DNA from: Paenibacillus chondroitinus NBRC 15376 | GTDB lineage: Bacteria; Bacillota; Bacilli; Paenibacillales; NBRC-103111 | Length of the DNA: 64,000 nucleotides | Reading direction: 5' to 3' | Assembly (NCBI RefSeq): GCF_004000765.1 | Contig: NZ_BILW01000001.1 | Location: 248,001 to 312,000, forward strand | Part shown: one piece after another, positions 34,214 to 43,273 of the stretch | Layout: each line of letters starts with the position of its first letter | How positions within the stretch are numbered: position 1 is the first letter of the stretch | The notes under the pieces: model-generated | Databases searched by the model: none | What the model was told of the DNA's origin: nothing | What the model saw: the letters and a program-made list of their open reading frames with translations, nothing else | Program-made: the position numbers and the translations under genes

Positions 34214-36520
34214 GTGCCCAAGTTCTCAGGCGTGTTTCGTAAGTTTCTTTTTTCCTACATTCTTATTTTAATCATTCCTAGCATTGCGGGGTATATGTCC
34301 TACCGCACCTCCATTGCTGTCACGCAGTCCATTTCCATTGAGAATAATATGACACAGCTGCAGAAGAGTCAGGAAATATTGGAACGCAGAATGGCTGAGG
34401 TGAAAAGTTTCACCAGGCAGTTGGCTCTGAATCAAGATTTAAGTGTGCTGTTAAATGAAAGCGTAGTGGATCAGAAAACGAATGTTTTTGGGATTTGGAA
34501 AATCTCAAGGGATATTAAGGCTTATAGTCAGACTAATGATTTTTTGAAGCACTTTTTTATTTATTTCACCAACTTTAATGTGCTTGTAACGCCTGGCAAT
34601 GCTTATTTTCGACCGGAACATTATTATGAGGCTTCGCATTACAACAATCTTTCATTTGATGAATGGAAAAAGACGATTTTAGATAAAACGCACAGCAGTG
34701 AAATATTGCCGCTAAGTCCTTTCGTTACAGGTGGGAACCAAACCTCCGTAATTACTTACATGCAATCGCTTCCATTAGATAGCTTTAGTGATTCTTCCCC
34801 GGCAACCGTGGTTACGATTATAGATGAAAAAACGATCAACAGCGTGTTATCGGGCTTGCGGAATGAAGCGGGCAGCTGGATGTACATCAGTGATGCGCAA
34901 GGGCACACCATTAGCCTGCAGGGAATTACCCAGCCGGAGATTGAGCAGCTCTCGGTGGATCCAAAGTTTGATAAAACGTCCGTCAGCCAATTTTATAAAG
35001 ATGATCTCGTGATCAAGATTAGCTCCAAAACAACAGGTTGGGTTTACAGCACGGGGATTCCAAGACATGTTTTGATGGAAAATGCGAATAAGATCAAATA
35101 CATTACCTGGTCGGTGACTGGTGTCGCGCTGCTGATTGGCCTTCTTGTTGGCTACTTGCTTTCTTACCGCAATACGCTTCCAATTACTCGGCTGCTTCAG
35201 GTTATGAAAGAGCATTTTGGCAAGGAAGCGGCGCTGGCACGTAATGAATATGATTTTATACAGGGGAATATATCCAATATTTTGATGAATAGCAAGCACC
35301 TAGAATCTGAGCTCAAACGACAGCTTCCCTTGATTCGGGATGCTTTCTATAAGCGATTGATTGCAGGCGAGTTTCAAACCAGGGAAGAGATCATGTCTGC
35401 GGCTGCTCAGGTGGGCACGGGTGTTAGCTTTAACACCGGCTATACCGGTATTTTGCAAATCAACGGGTACTCAGATATGGAAAGCGTTGAAATTCTGAAC
35501 GAGCTGAGCGCTGCCCGATTGATTCTGAAGCAAATTGTGATCGAAGATGAAAGTCGCATCTTTGTTCATATGACCGATTTGGGTTCGGATCGCGTAGTTC
35601 TCCTCTTTACCTCCGGGGATTCAGAAGCTGTGGAGGAAGTCAATAAAGATGAGGTTGAGCAGCTCGTGAACAGGCTGGTCAATCTGGCTTTTGGCGAGTA
35701 TCGCATTACGATAACGGCAGGGTTAAGCGACCCCTTTAACTCTGTTATGGAGGTTAGCCGATCCTACGAGCAAGCAAGGCAGGCCTTGGAAAACGCTATT
35801 TATATGAACAAAAAAGGAGTCGTATGGTTAGGAGATACACGAATTGAGAGCAATACGTATTATTATCCGATCGACTTGGAACTGCGATTAATCAGCACAA
35901 TTAGAGCAGGCGATGAAGAGGAAGCAAGGCGTATCGTCCGTTCCATGATTGAGCAAAACACGGAAAATCGCGAGCTTTCTATGGAGATGAAGCACCAGTT
36001 CATCGGGGAGTTGAAGGGAACGCTGCTCAAGCTGCTCGACCAAAAGGCGATTATGGAGTCCACATCATTCGAGAAAATCAAAAATCGGATCATTGCTATC
36101 GTGACCAGCGAATCCATTGAAATTATTTCCCAAGAAATAAATGGGATTATTGCGGACATGTGCGGCCTGATTACGAGTAAAAAGAACGATGCTCACTCTC
36201 GAACAGTGAAACAAATAAATGAATTTATCGCCGCCAGGTATGCAGATCCGGACCTTAACTTATACCGGATTGCAGAACATGTCGAAAGGCCGGAGAAGTA
36301 CATCTCCCAGCTGTATAAAGAGGTGACGGGGACGAATTTATCCGACCAACTGGAGAAAGTAAGAATGGATCACGCGGCGAGTCTTCTGAAAAGAAACCAA
36401 TACAACGTCGACGAAATTGCTTCGCATGTCGGCTATAACAGTTCGCATTCTTTCCGCCGGGCATTTAAGCGTGTAATGGGCGTTTCGCCAAGCTCGTTCC
36501 GACAATCTGTCGAGGAATAA
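34214..36520 (+). CDS. Membrane-bound AraC family regulator (YesS-like)
   Basis: The 768-residue protein has a first membrane helix (FSYILILIIPSIAGYMSY), an extracellular sensor of about 260 residues, a second helix (VALLIGLLVGYLLSY) and a cytoplasmic part. It ends in two AraC helix-turn-helix motifs (LYRIAEHVERPEKYISQLYK and IASHVGYNSSHSFRRAFK). The length and layout match Bacillus subtilis YesS, a regulator of rhamnogalacturonan genes. GTG 34214 follows AGAAGGGGGAG. It stands just upstream of the sugar ABC operon and most likely senses the transported saccharide outside the cell and activates that operon. Confidence 0.88.
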   Translation: MPKFSGVFRKFLFSYILILIIPSIAGYMSYRTSIAVTQSISIENNMTQLQKSQEILERRMAEVKSFTRQLALNQDLSVLLNESVVDQKTNVFGIWKISRDIKAYSQTNDFLKHFFIYFTNFNVLVTPGNAYFRPEHYYEASHYNNLSFDEWKKTILDKTHSSEILPLSPFVTGGNQTSVITYMQSLPLDSFSDSSPATVVTIIDEKTINSVLSGLRNEAGSWMYISDAQGHTISLQGITQPEIEQLSVDPKFDKTSVSQFYKDDLVIKISSKTTGWVYSTGIPRHVLMENANKIKYITWSVTGVALLIGLLVGYLLSYRNTLPITRLLQVMKEHFGKEAALARNEYDFIQGNISNILMNSKHLESELKRQLPLIRDAFYKRLIAGEFQTREEIMSAAAQVGTGVSFNTGYTGILQINGYSDMESVEILNELSAARLILKQIVIEDESRIFVHMTDLGSDRVVLLFTSGDSEAVEEVNKDEVEQLVNRLVNLAFGEYRITITAGLSDPFNSVMEVSRSYEQARQALENAIYMNKKGVVWLGDTRIESNTYYYPIDLELRLISTIRAGDEEEARRIVRSMIEQNTENRELSMEMKHQFIGELKGTLLKLLDQKAIMESTSFEKIKNRIIAIVTSESIEIISQEINGIIADMCGLITSKKNDAHSRTVKQINEFIAARYADPDLNLYRIAEHVERPEKYISQLYKEVTGTNLSDQLEKVRMDHAASLLKRNQYNVDEIASHVGYNSSHSFRRAFKRVMGVSPSSFRQSVEE

Positions 36521-36526
36521 TATGCA

Positions 36527-36577
36527 AGAGGCTATTTTTCCATCATTTTCATGAGTGATGGGAAATAGCCTCTTTTT
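36527..36577 (+). terminator. Terminator after the YesS-like gene
   Basis: AGAGGCTATTT and AAATAGCCTCT form a long stem with an inner CCATCA/TGATGG pairing, followed by TTTTTT. Confidence 0.92.
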
Positions 36578-36695
36578 TGACTGCATAAACGGAGGGGGGA
36601 AATGGCCGTTTAATTAGGCAAATGCCCGGCCTGATTCGGGCTTTATGTTCGGAATTTGACGCAAATGTACCTATACGATGGCCGTGGCAACCACC

Positions 36696-36724
36696 TATAA
36701 TCAGCCATATAGAAAGCGCTATCA
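36696..36724 (+). promoter_or_regulatory. -10 box and cre-like site of the sugar ABC operon
   Basis: TATAAT is at 36696-36701. AGAAAGCGCTATCA at 36711-36724 matches the cre consensus at 13 of 14 positions, 28 bases before the permease start. No good -35 is present, in keeping with a need for an activator. Confidence 0.5.
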
Positions 36725-36752
36725 CATTTTATCGGATTGTAGGAGGGAGCAT

Positions 36753-37649
36753 GTGAAAAAGAGTCTTATCAAACATTGGCAGCTGTATCTGATCGTGATT
36801 CCACCATCTTTATTTTTTCTTATTTTCAAATATTATCCAATGTTGAATGCCGTCCTTGCCTTTAAGGATTACAACGTGACCAAAGGGATTTGGGGAAGCC
36901 CATGGGTAGGATTTAAGCATTTTGAGCTGTTTTTCGAGAATCCGATCTTCTGGACCTTGATTAAAAACACGCTGCTTATCAGCGGTTATTTGCTTTTCGC
37001 CGGCTTCCCGATTCCTATTCTATTGGCGCTGGCGCTGAATGAAATACGTAATGGCAAGTTTAAACGGTTCGTACAACTAGTTTCATTTGCCCCTTATTTT
37101 ATTTCCACCGTTGTCATGGTTTCCATCATCATGCTGTTTCTAGCCCCTCGACTGGGTTTTGTGAATGTGGCCATGAATTATTTCGGGATGGATTCGATTA
37201 ATTTTCTCGGGCAACCAGGGATGTTCCGTTCGATCTACGTGTGGTCGGATATTTGGCAGACCGCCGGTTATTCCGCCGTTATTTTTCTGGCTGCGCTGGC
37301 CGGTGTCGATCCTTCGCTGTATGAAGCAGCCAAAGTGGACGGAGCGTCGCGGTTTCAGAAAATCCGCCATATTGATTTGCCGGGCATTCTGCCGACGATC
37401 ACGATCATTTTTATTTTGAATGTAGGCAGTGTCATGTCATTAGGATTTGAAAAAATTTATTTGCTGCAAAACCCGCTGAACAAAATAAATTCAGAAATAA
37501 TAGCAACTTACGTGTATCAAATCGGCTTATTAAACGCGAACTATAGCTTTGCTACGGCGGTAGGTTTATTTAATTCCTGTATCAACTTAATTCTGCTCGT
37601 ATTCGTTAATCGGGTTGCGAAGCGGCTCTCGAATACGAGTATTTGGTGA
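36753..37649 (+). CDS. Sugar ABC transporter permease (LplB-like)
   Basis: This 298-residue protein starts at GTG 36753 after AGGAGGGAGCAT; the longer frame upstream covers the cre site and has no ribosome binding site. It has six hydrophobic segments and the inner-membrane permease motif EAAKVDGASRFQKIRHIDLPG, the docking loop for the ATPase. It belongs to the type I permeases that import oligosaccharides in Bacillales. It pairs with the next gene, 18 bases downstream, and the solute-binding lipoprotein. No ATPase gene is present, so a shared MsmX-type ATPase is expected. Confidence 0.92.
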   Translation: MKKSLIKHWQLYLIVIPPSLFFLIFKYYPMLNAVLAFKDYNVTKGIWGSPWVGFKHFELFFENPIFWTLIKNTLLISGYLLFAGFPIPILLALALNEIRNGKFKRFVQLVSFAPYFISTVVMVSIIMLFLAPRLGFVNVAMNYFGMDSINFLGQPGMFRSIYVWSDIWQTAGYSAVIFLAALAGVDPSLYEAAKVDGASRFQKIRHIDLPGILPTITIIFILNVGSVMSLGFEKIYLLQNPLNKINSEIIATYVYQIGLLNANYSFATAVGLFNSCINLILLVFVNRVAKRLSNTSIW

Positions 37650-37667
37650 GAATGGAGGAACCCTGCG

Positions 37668-38564
37668 ATGAACACTGTGAAAACAACGATCCGAGAATCA
37701 GCGGGTGATAAAATATTTGTAATTTGCCTCTATGTAATCCTGATTCTTCTGTTAGTGATCGTTTTATATCCGCTGATTTATATTGTAAGCTCCTCGTTCA
37801 GCTCACCGGCGGCTGTGACGTCGGGGCGTGTGTGGTTATGGCCGGTGGAGTTTTCTTTGAAGGGTTACGCCCAGCTCATGGACAATCCGAAAATCATTAC
37901 CGGCTATGCGAACTCTTTGTTTTATACGGCGGCAGGGACCTTGATCTCAGTAGCGCTTACGATCATGATCGCATATCCGCTATCACGTAAAACATTTAAG
38001 GGCCGAAACGTCCTCATGATGTTAGTCACCTTCACGTTGTTATTTACCGGCGGACTTATTCCAACTTATTTAGTTGTGAAACAGATGGGCCTCATCGATA
38101 CCAGATGGGCTTTAATAATTCCCAATGCCATCTGGGTCTGGCAAGTTATCATCGCCCGAACCTTCTTTCAAACATCAATACCTGATGAACTTATTGACTC
38201 CAGTGAGCTGGATGGCTGCAGTGACCTCAGATTCATGTGGAGTGTCGTGATCCCTTTATCAAAACCCATCATCGCTGTTTTATTCCTCATGTATGCGGTG
38301 GGTCAGTGGAATGCTTACTTCGATGCGCTTATTTATCTCAAAACCGCCCAGCTGTTCCCGCTGCAGCTTATTTTGCGGAGCATTATTATTCTGAATAACA
38401 GCTCGAATGCGACGGATGCCCTGAAACTGGTTGAAAGACAGCAGCTGGCAGAACTCCTGAAATACTCGCTGATTGTTGTTGCGACGATTCCAGTACTTAT
38501 TATCTACCCGTTTGTACAGCGCTATTTTGTACAAGGAATGTTAGTGGGATCTGTGAAAGGGTAA
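37668..38564 (+). CDS. Sugar ABC transporter permease (YtcP/LplC-like)
   Basis: The 298-residue second permease has six membrane segments. The docking loop reads DSSELDGCSDLRFMWSVVIPLSKP, with the usual EAA-loop Glu and Gly. The C-terminal VQRYFVQGMLVGSVKG is typical of LplC/YtcP proteins that import complex or uronate-containing oligosaccharides. ATG 37668 follows ATGGAGGAACC. It works with the upstream permease and the downstream lipoprotein. Confidence 0.92.
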   Translation: MNTVKTTIRESAGDKIFVICLYVILILLLVIVLYPLIYIVSSSFSSPAAVTSGRVWLWPVEFSLKGYAQLMDNPKIITGYANSLFYTAAGTLISVALTIMIAYPLSRKTFKGRNVLMMLVTFTLLFTGGLIPTYLVVKQMGLIDTRWALIIPNAIWVWQVIIARTFFQTSIPDELIDSSELDGCSDLRFMWSVVIPLSKPIIAVLFLMYAVGQWNAYFDALIYLKTAQLFPLQLILRSIIILNNSSNATDALKLVERQQLAELLKYSLIVVATIPVLIIYPFVQRYFVQGMLVGSVKG

Positions 38565-38681
38565 CGGAAAAAGGGATATGGCGGGGAACTGAAGAATTGA
38601 AAGGGGTGATCGACGAGAACTTGCAGGTTATAGATCAACCTATAAGTCAGCTTTTCAAATCAGTAAAGGGAGCGGATTTCA

Positions 38682-40364
38682 TTGAAAAGAAGATCGGTCA
38701 GCGTTTTGATTTTTATTATCATGTGCAGTTTGGTTGTTGCCGCATGCACGAGTACACAAGAGGCATCGCCATCGTCATCGTCAAAACCTACTACAGATAC
38801 AGTCTCGCCAAGTGCTGGGCAAACCGGCAAACCTATACAAATCAGCGTTTTTGCGCAGCAGGCGAACGATATTGATTTGAATACGAATCTGTTCACGAAA
38901 CATTTGGAAAGTAAATTTAATGCGAAGTTCAAGTTCGATGTGATTCCCTATGACGGCGCCAAAGAAAAGCGCCAAATCTCGTTAGCGAGCGGTGATTATC
39001 CGGAAGCGTATATGTTAACGGCCTATATTGATCAGTTCTCACAAGCGGATCTTCTGAAGTTCGGTAAACAAGGCGTCTTGCTGCCGCTTAATGATTTGAT
39101 TAACCAATATGCGCCTAACATCAAAGCGGCCATGGAGAAGGATGCCACGTTCAAAAGCTTTATTACAGCGCCAGACGGTAAGATCTATGGACTTGGTTCC
39201 TATACGCAATGCTTTCACTGTTCTTACCCGAACAAAATGTGGATTAACACAAGCTGGCTGAAAAAATTGAACCTGCAGATGCCGAAAACAACGGAAGATT
39301 TCAGGAAAGTGCTGCAAGCTTTCAAAAAAAATGATCCGAATGGCAACGGCAAGGCGGATGAGGTGCCACTTAGCGGTTCAACCGAAGACTTTGGCGTACG
39401 TGTGATCCCGTTCCTGATGAACGGCTTCATCTATGATGACGACCGGAATTATTTGAATCTGGTTAACGAGAAAGCGGATACTGTAGCGAATAAACCGGAG
39501 TGGAAAGAAGGCCTTACGTATATTAAATCCTTATACGACGAGGGTTTGATCGATCCTGGTGCGTTTACTCAAAATGCGGAAGCTTTTAAGAAAATTGGGG
39601 AGAACGGTTCAGGGCAGATTCTTGGCGCAGGCGCGGGCATGCATCCAGCGATCTTCGTTAATATTGATAAAGGCAATAAAAACTCAGGGGATTATAACCC
39701 GGTTCCGCCACTTACAGGACCTCACGGTTCATTGTCCACACATGATGGAGGCGGCTTGATTCCTGGGGCGAAGTTTGTCATCACGAATAAAGCGAGCCAA
39801 GAAGCACAAGTTACTTTAATTAAAATGGTCGATTACATGTTCACGATGGAAGGTCAAACGAATGCGGCATCCGGTATGGAAGGCATTGACTGGAGAAAGC
39901 CGAAAGAAGGCGAGGTGGCGTTGGGTAAAGGGGTTACACCTCAAATCGCGACGATTCCAGCGATTGATGGGCAGCCGCCTCGCAACGCGGGATGGAGCGG
40001 CATGGGCCATTTTTACCAGCCGAAAGAATATCGCGACAGCATCGTGCAAGGCACGGATGTTTACGATTCCGCCAATTACGAACGCAGATTGTATGACGCG
40101 ACACTGCTGTACCAAGGGCATGAACCAAAAGAGCTGTTCCCGATGTGGGCGATTTGGATCGATCCGGCGCTGACCGATGAGGCGAGCATTCTTCAAACCA
40201 ACATCAAGAACTATATTGAGCAAAGCGCGCTCCAGTTTATTACGGGGAACAAAGATTTGAACAAAGATTGGGATGCGTATGTGAAAGGGCTCGACAATCT
40301 GAAGCTCGGAAGATATCTTGAAATTCTTCAAAAAGCGTACGATACGGCAGCAATTAAAAAATAA
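38682..40364 (+). CDS. Extracellular solute-binding lipoprotein (LplA-like)
   Basis: The 560-residue binding protein starts at TTG 38682 after AAAGGGAG. A lipoprotein signal peptide ends in the lipobox VVAAC, so it is anchored to the outer face of the membrane, followed by a Ser-rich linker. The large size and motifs such as GKIYGLGSYTQ and YPNKMWINTSWLKKL fit the LplA family of oligosaccharide-binding proteins. A DPNGNGKADE stretch resembles a calcium site. It supplies substrate to the two permeases upstream. Confidence 0.9.
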   Translation: MKRRSVSVLIFIIMCSLVVAACTSTQEASPSSSSKPTTDTVSPSAGQTGKPIQISVFAQQANDIDLNTNLFTKHLESKFNAKFKFDVIPYDGAKEKRQISLASGDYPEAYMLTAYIDQFSQADLLKFGKQGVLLPLNDLINQYAPNIKAAMEKDATFKSFITAPDGKIYGLGSYTQCFHCSYPNKMWINTSWLKKLNLQMPKTTEDFRKVLQAFKKNDPNGNGKADEVPLSGSTEDFGVRVIPFLMNGFIYDDDRNYLNLVNEKADTVANKPEWKEGLTYIKSLYDEGLIDPGAFTQNAEAFKKIGENGSGQILGAGAGMHPAIFVNIDKGNKNSGDYNPVPPLTGPHGSLSTHDGGGLIPGAKFVITNKASQEAQVTLIKMVDYMFTMEGQTNAASGMEGIDWRKPKEGEVALGKGVTPQIATIPAIDGQPPRNAGWSGMGHFYQPKEYRDSIVQGTDVYDSANYERRLYDATLLYQGHEPKELFPMWAIWIDPALTDEASILQTNIKNYIEQSALQFITGNKDLNKDWDAYVKGLDNLKLGRYLEILQKAYDTAAIKK

Positions 40365-40374
40365 GACGTAGAGT

Positions 40375-40426
40375 GGGGCTGTCGGTATAGGTCGGGAATG
40401 ACCTGTCGGATAGCCTCCTTTTTTGA
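40375..40426 (+). terminator. Terminator-like hairpin after the binding protein
   Basis: GGGGCT...AGGTC at 40376-40392 folds with GACCT...AGCCTCC, followed by TTTTTTG. Since an esterase gene follows closely, it may only attenuate transcription. Confidence 0.75.
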
Positions 40427-40457
40427 TGACGACATGAGCAGCTTGGAGGAATCTTAA

Positions 40458-41348
40458 ATGACGAAAGATAAGAGAATCCTTTTCCTGGGAGATAGTATAA
40501 CAGCTGAAGGAACGTTTATTGCCTTTTTGGAGGCAATCTTGTTACAACACTTCCCTGGGCAGGGGTTCACATTGATCAACATTGGTGTGCCTAGTGAGAC
40601 AGCTTCAGGTTTAACAGAGGGGGATCATCCATTTCCGCGGCCTTGTGTCCATGAACGGATTGAACGTGCTCTGCTAATAACTAAGCCCGATTGGGTCGTA
40701 TTAGGTTACGGCATGAATGACGGGATCTATTCACCTTTTTCCCAGGAAAGATTTCTGGCTTATCAAAAAGGGCTGCTTGAAGCCGTCCGGATCGTGCATT
40801 CAAGCGGTGCCAAGGCGATCGTGATGACGCCTCCGGCATTTGATTCATCCGCAATTAGACAAGAAACACTTCTGGCTGATGGCCATCATGAACAAGCATA
40901 CAGCTACTTAACTCCCTATGAACATTACAACGATGTACTCAAAACATATGCGCGCTGGCTGCTTTGGCAGGAAGGGATCGCTGATGAAGTGGTGAATATT
41001 TATGATCCGCTGCTCCAAGCCAGGGAAAACGCGCGAATGAACGATCCTGACTACCGCTCAGGAGACGGAATTCATCCACACGCTGACGGCCATTGGGTCA
41101 TCGCCGAAACGCTTCTCCGTCATTTATTTGAAGTGCGTTGTAAAGCAACTCCACCGTTCGTCGGGCAACCGGAGAGCTCAACTTTCTTTCAGCTTGTTTG
41201 GCAGCGCCAAAAAGTGCTAAGTGCAGCTTGGAAAGAACACATCGGACATTCCAATCCGAACAAAGCAACAGCTTTACCTCTGGAAGAGGCATTGCAAGAG
41301 GGCGATAAGCTGGCGGAGCAAATTAAGAACCATTTTTCTATTTCTTAG
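40458..41348 (+). CDS. SGNH/GDSL-family esterase
   Basis: This 296-residue hydrolase shows the four SGNH blocks: LFLGDSITAEG with the Ser nucleophile, a conserved Gly in NIGVPSETASG, GYGMNDG with the Asn, and DGIHPHADGHW with the catalytic Asp-x-x-His. There is no signal peptide, so it is cytoplasmic. Lying after the oligosaccharide transporter, it probably removes acetyl groups from imported oligosaccharides, a role like YesT in Bacillus subtilis (inference). ATG 40458 follows CTTGGAGGAATC. Confidence 0.88.
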   Translation: MTKDKRILFLGDSITAEGTFIAFLEAILLQHFPGQGFTLINIGVPSETASGLTEGDHPFPRPCVHERIERALLITKPDWVVLGYGMNDGIYSPFSQERFLAYQKGLLEAVRIVHSSGAKAIVMTPPAFDSSAIRQETLLADGHHEQAYSYLTPYEHYNDVLKTYARWLLWQEGIADEVVNIYDPLLQARENARMNDPDYRSGDGIHPHADGHWVIAETLLRHLFEVRCKATPPFVGQPESSTFFQLVWQRQKVLSAAWKEHIGHSNPNKATALPLEEALQEGDKLAEQIKNHFSIS

Positions 41349-41370
41349 AGGGGTGGTTTTATTTAGTTGC

Positions 41371-41400
41371 TTGACAAAAGTAAGTTTATGACGATATTAT
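41371..41400 (+). promoter_or_regulatory. Promoter of the DoxX/pirin operon
   Basis: TTGACA at 41371-41376 and TATTAT at 41395-41400 are 18 bases apart, a good housekeeping-sigma promoter, 57 bases before the DoxX start. Confidence 0.7.
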
Positions 41401-41457
41401 ACGAACATAAAGTTCAATACTTTAAAAAAGTTAGCATTGAAAGGGGAAGTTTTTGAA

Positions 41458-41871
41458 GTGAAGAATTATCAGCAATTGGGGGCATTACTATTAAGAGTAC
41501 TGCTCGGAATTATCTTTTTATCACATGGTGTTGCCAAATTCCAAGGAGGTATCGGCAATATTGCAGGTTGGTTCGAAAGCATTGGCATTCCCGGATCTTT
41601 GGCCTATGTCGTGGCAACCATCGAATTGGTAGGCGGGATTGCTCTGATTCTAGGACTAGGTACACGTATTGTGTCCGCAATATTGGCAATTATCCTGCTG
41701 ATTGCGACGTTCAAAGTGAAGCTGGCTGTCGGTTTTCTTGGAAATGGGCAAATGGCAGGATACGAGCTTGATCTCGCTTTAATCGGTATGGCTGTTTATT
41801 TGCTAATCAACGGAAGCCAACGGCTTGCCATAGATTCGCTCTTTAAAAAAGGCCAATCATCAGCGTTGTAA
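41458..41871 (+). CDS. DoxX family membrane protein
   Basis: The 137-residue protein has four membrane helices, starting LLLRVLLGIIFLSHGVAKFQGG, the standard DoxX opening. GTG 41458 is chosen with AAGGGG before it; a TTG 21 bases upstream is possible. DoxX proteins are linked to redox and thiol stress responses, and in Bacillales they often neighbour pirins. The pirin gene starts 27 bases after this one. The precise role is not known. Confidence 0.85.
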   Translation: MKNYQQLGALLLRVLLGIIFLSHGVAKFQGGIGNIAGWFESIGIPGSLAYVVATIELVGGIALILGLGTRIVSAILAIILLIATFKVKLAVGFLGNGQMAGYELDLALIGMAVYLLINGSQRLAIDSLFKKGQSSAL

Positions 41872-41898
41872 GTGTTAACTTTAAAACGGAGGGATCCT

Positions 41899-42597
41899 AT
41901 GATTCAGATTTATGAGGCAGAGAACCGTTATCAAGTCAATGCAGGATGGCTTCAAAGCCGATTAAGTTTCTCTTTCGGAGAGTTTTATGACCCGAATAAT
42001 ACGGAATTTGGGGTTATGCGTGTATGTAACGATGATGTTGTAGCGCCGGGGAGAGGATTTGGCGCTCATCCTCACAGTGATATGGAAATTGTTACGATTG
42101 TGCTTGAAGGAGCAGTTCAACACTCAGATAATCTCGGCAACTCGGAGATTACTTCTGCAGGCGAAGTGCAGCGGATGAGCGCTGGCACAGGGATCGTGCA
42201 TGCGGAGTTTAACGCATCCAAAACAGAGTCGACCCGGTTTCTGCAGCTTTGGTTTGAGCCGAGAGAGCTCGGGCTGTTTCCGACGTACGAAACTCGCCGC
42301 TACGACGCCGAACAACTGCGAAACGCGCTGCTGCCCGTAGTGACGCCGGAAGGATCCGAGCAAGCGGTGATGATCAATCAAGACTTGACGCTTTACTTAA
42401 GTCGGCTTGATCAAGGAAGGACGCTGTCTTTTGAGCAGAAGGAAGGGCGCCGAATGTTTATGTTTGCCATTGAGGGGCAAATTACGGTTAGCGGAAAACA
42501 GCTCAGAGCAGGAGATACTGCACGCATTGAATCTGAATCCAATCTCGTGGTTGAGGCAGAGAAAGATGCCTTTTTCATGCTGATCGACCTGCCATAA
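41899..42597 (+). CDS. Pirin family protein
   Basis: This 232-residue bicupin has the pirin signature: GRGFGAHPHSDMEIVTIVLEG with metal-binding His residues, and MSAGTGIVHAEFN. Relatives such as YhhW have quercetin 2,3-dioxygenase activity in vitro. ATG 41899 follows ACGGAGGG. It forms a unit with the DoxX gene before it and a small protein after it. A stress-response role is plausible but not shown by the sequence. Confidence 0.9.
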   Translation: MIQIYEAENRYQVNAGWLQSRLSFSFGEFYDPNNTEFGVMRVCNDDVVAPGRGFGAHPHSDMEIVTIVLEGAVQHSDNLGNSEITSAGEVQRMSAGTGIVHAEFNASKTESTRFLQLWFEPRELGLFPTYETRRYDAEQLRNALLPVVTPEGSEQAVMINQDLTLYLSRLDQGRTLSFEQKEGRRMFMFAIEGQITVSGKQLRAGDTARIESESNLVVEAEKDAFFMLIDLP

Positions 42598-42617
42598 CGG
42601 AACCAAGGAGGTATGTG

Positions 42618-42944
42618 ATGAAAGAAGTACTCATTGTTAAACATGCCGTCGGAGGCCGTACTTTTGTTCATTCGGAAACAGATGTGCTTCGTTATGATGT
42701 CCTTCCGGATGGCGAAGGCTGGCGGATTACGGTATCTACGCTGAAGAGCGCAGCTATCGAGGAATTGCTGAGATGGAAAAATGAGCTTAATGTTTTTCTT
42801 TTTCAGGAGTTTGAAGATCAACCGACACGGAAGATTTGGTTTTACGTCAAAGAGGGACCAGTAGAATATGAAGACGGTCTTGAGCAGTTGACGATCAGGG
42901 CACAGTCCCGCATCGAATATGTGCCTGATGAGTTTGATATGTGA
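42618..42944 (+). CDS. Small protein of unknown function
   Basis: This 108-residue acidic protein starts at ATG 42618 with AAGGAGGTATGTG before it. It is predicted to be soluble and has no signal peptide or cysteine. It shows alternating charged and hydrophobic strands (WRITVSTLK, KIWFYVKEG). No family was recognised. It closes the DoxX/pirin operon and precedes a strong terminator, so it may share their stress-related control. Confidence 0.65.
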   Translation: MKEVLIVKHAVGGRTFVHSETDVLRYDVLPDGEGWRITVSTLKSAAIEELLRWKNELNVFLFQEFEDQPTRKIWFYVKEGPVEYEDGLEQLTIRAQSRIEYVPDEFDM

Positions 42945-42968
42945 AAGTGATAACCATATATATAGAAG

Positions 42969-43015
42969 AAGCTGTCGCAAAGGTAGAATTTTCTGCTTTG
43001 GTGACAGCTTTTTTG
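42969..43015 (+). terminator. Terminator of the DoxX/pirin operon
   Basis: AAGCTGTC at 42969-42976 pairs with GACAGCTT at 43003-43010, with an inner CAAAG/CTTTG stem, followed by TTTTTTG. Confidence 0.9.
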
Positions 43016-43060
43016 ATGTATCAAGAGAACCCTAATTGTCATTTGAAAATGTTGATCGTA

Positions 43061-43240
43061 GTGGACAAAATCCAACTAAACCCCCGATGGGGCACCTAAA
43101 TCGCTCATCTCATTGGACGAAATCCAAGCTAACTGCCATTTCCGGTGCTTTAGCGCCGCGATTAACGTATCTCATTGGAATTCATCCAATAGGATAGGTA
43201 ATAAAGCCTCCAAAACGATGGTTTCATTGGATTTCATCCA
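43061..43240. repeat. Array of four short palindromes
   Basis: Four similar units lie at about 43061, 43111, 43172 and 43224. Each has a TTGGA-type half and a TCCAA-type half around a short centre: GTGGACAAAATCCAAC, TTGGACGAAATCCAA, TTGGAATTCATCCAA and TTGGATTTCATCCA. Spacing is 50-61 bases. The stretches between differ, and some contain GC hairpins such as GGTGCTTTAGCGCC. They fill the gap between convergent genes. No gene is seen in this 329-base space. Confidence 0.7.
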
Positions 43241-43273
43241 CTGGAACCATTCCGATAGCGTTCAAAGAGCCGG

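Noticed and set aside
43061-43240. Possible CRISPR array
   Set aside because: The repeated units are only 15-18 bases, are palindromes with changing centres, number four, and have no cas genes nearby.
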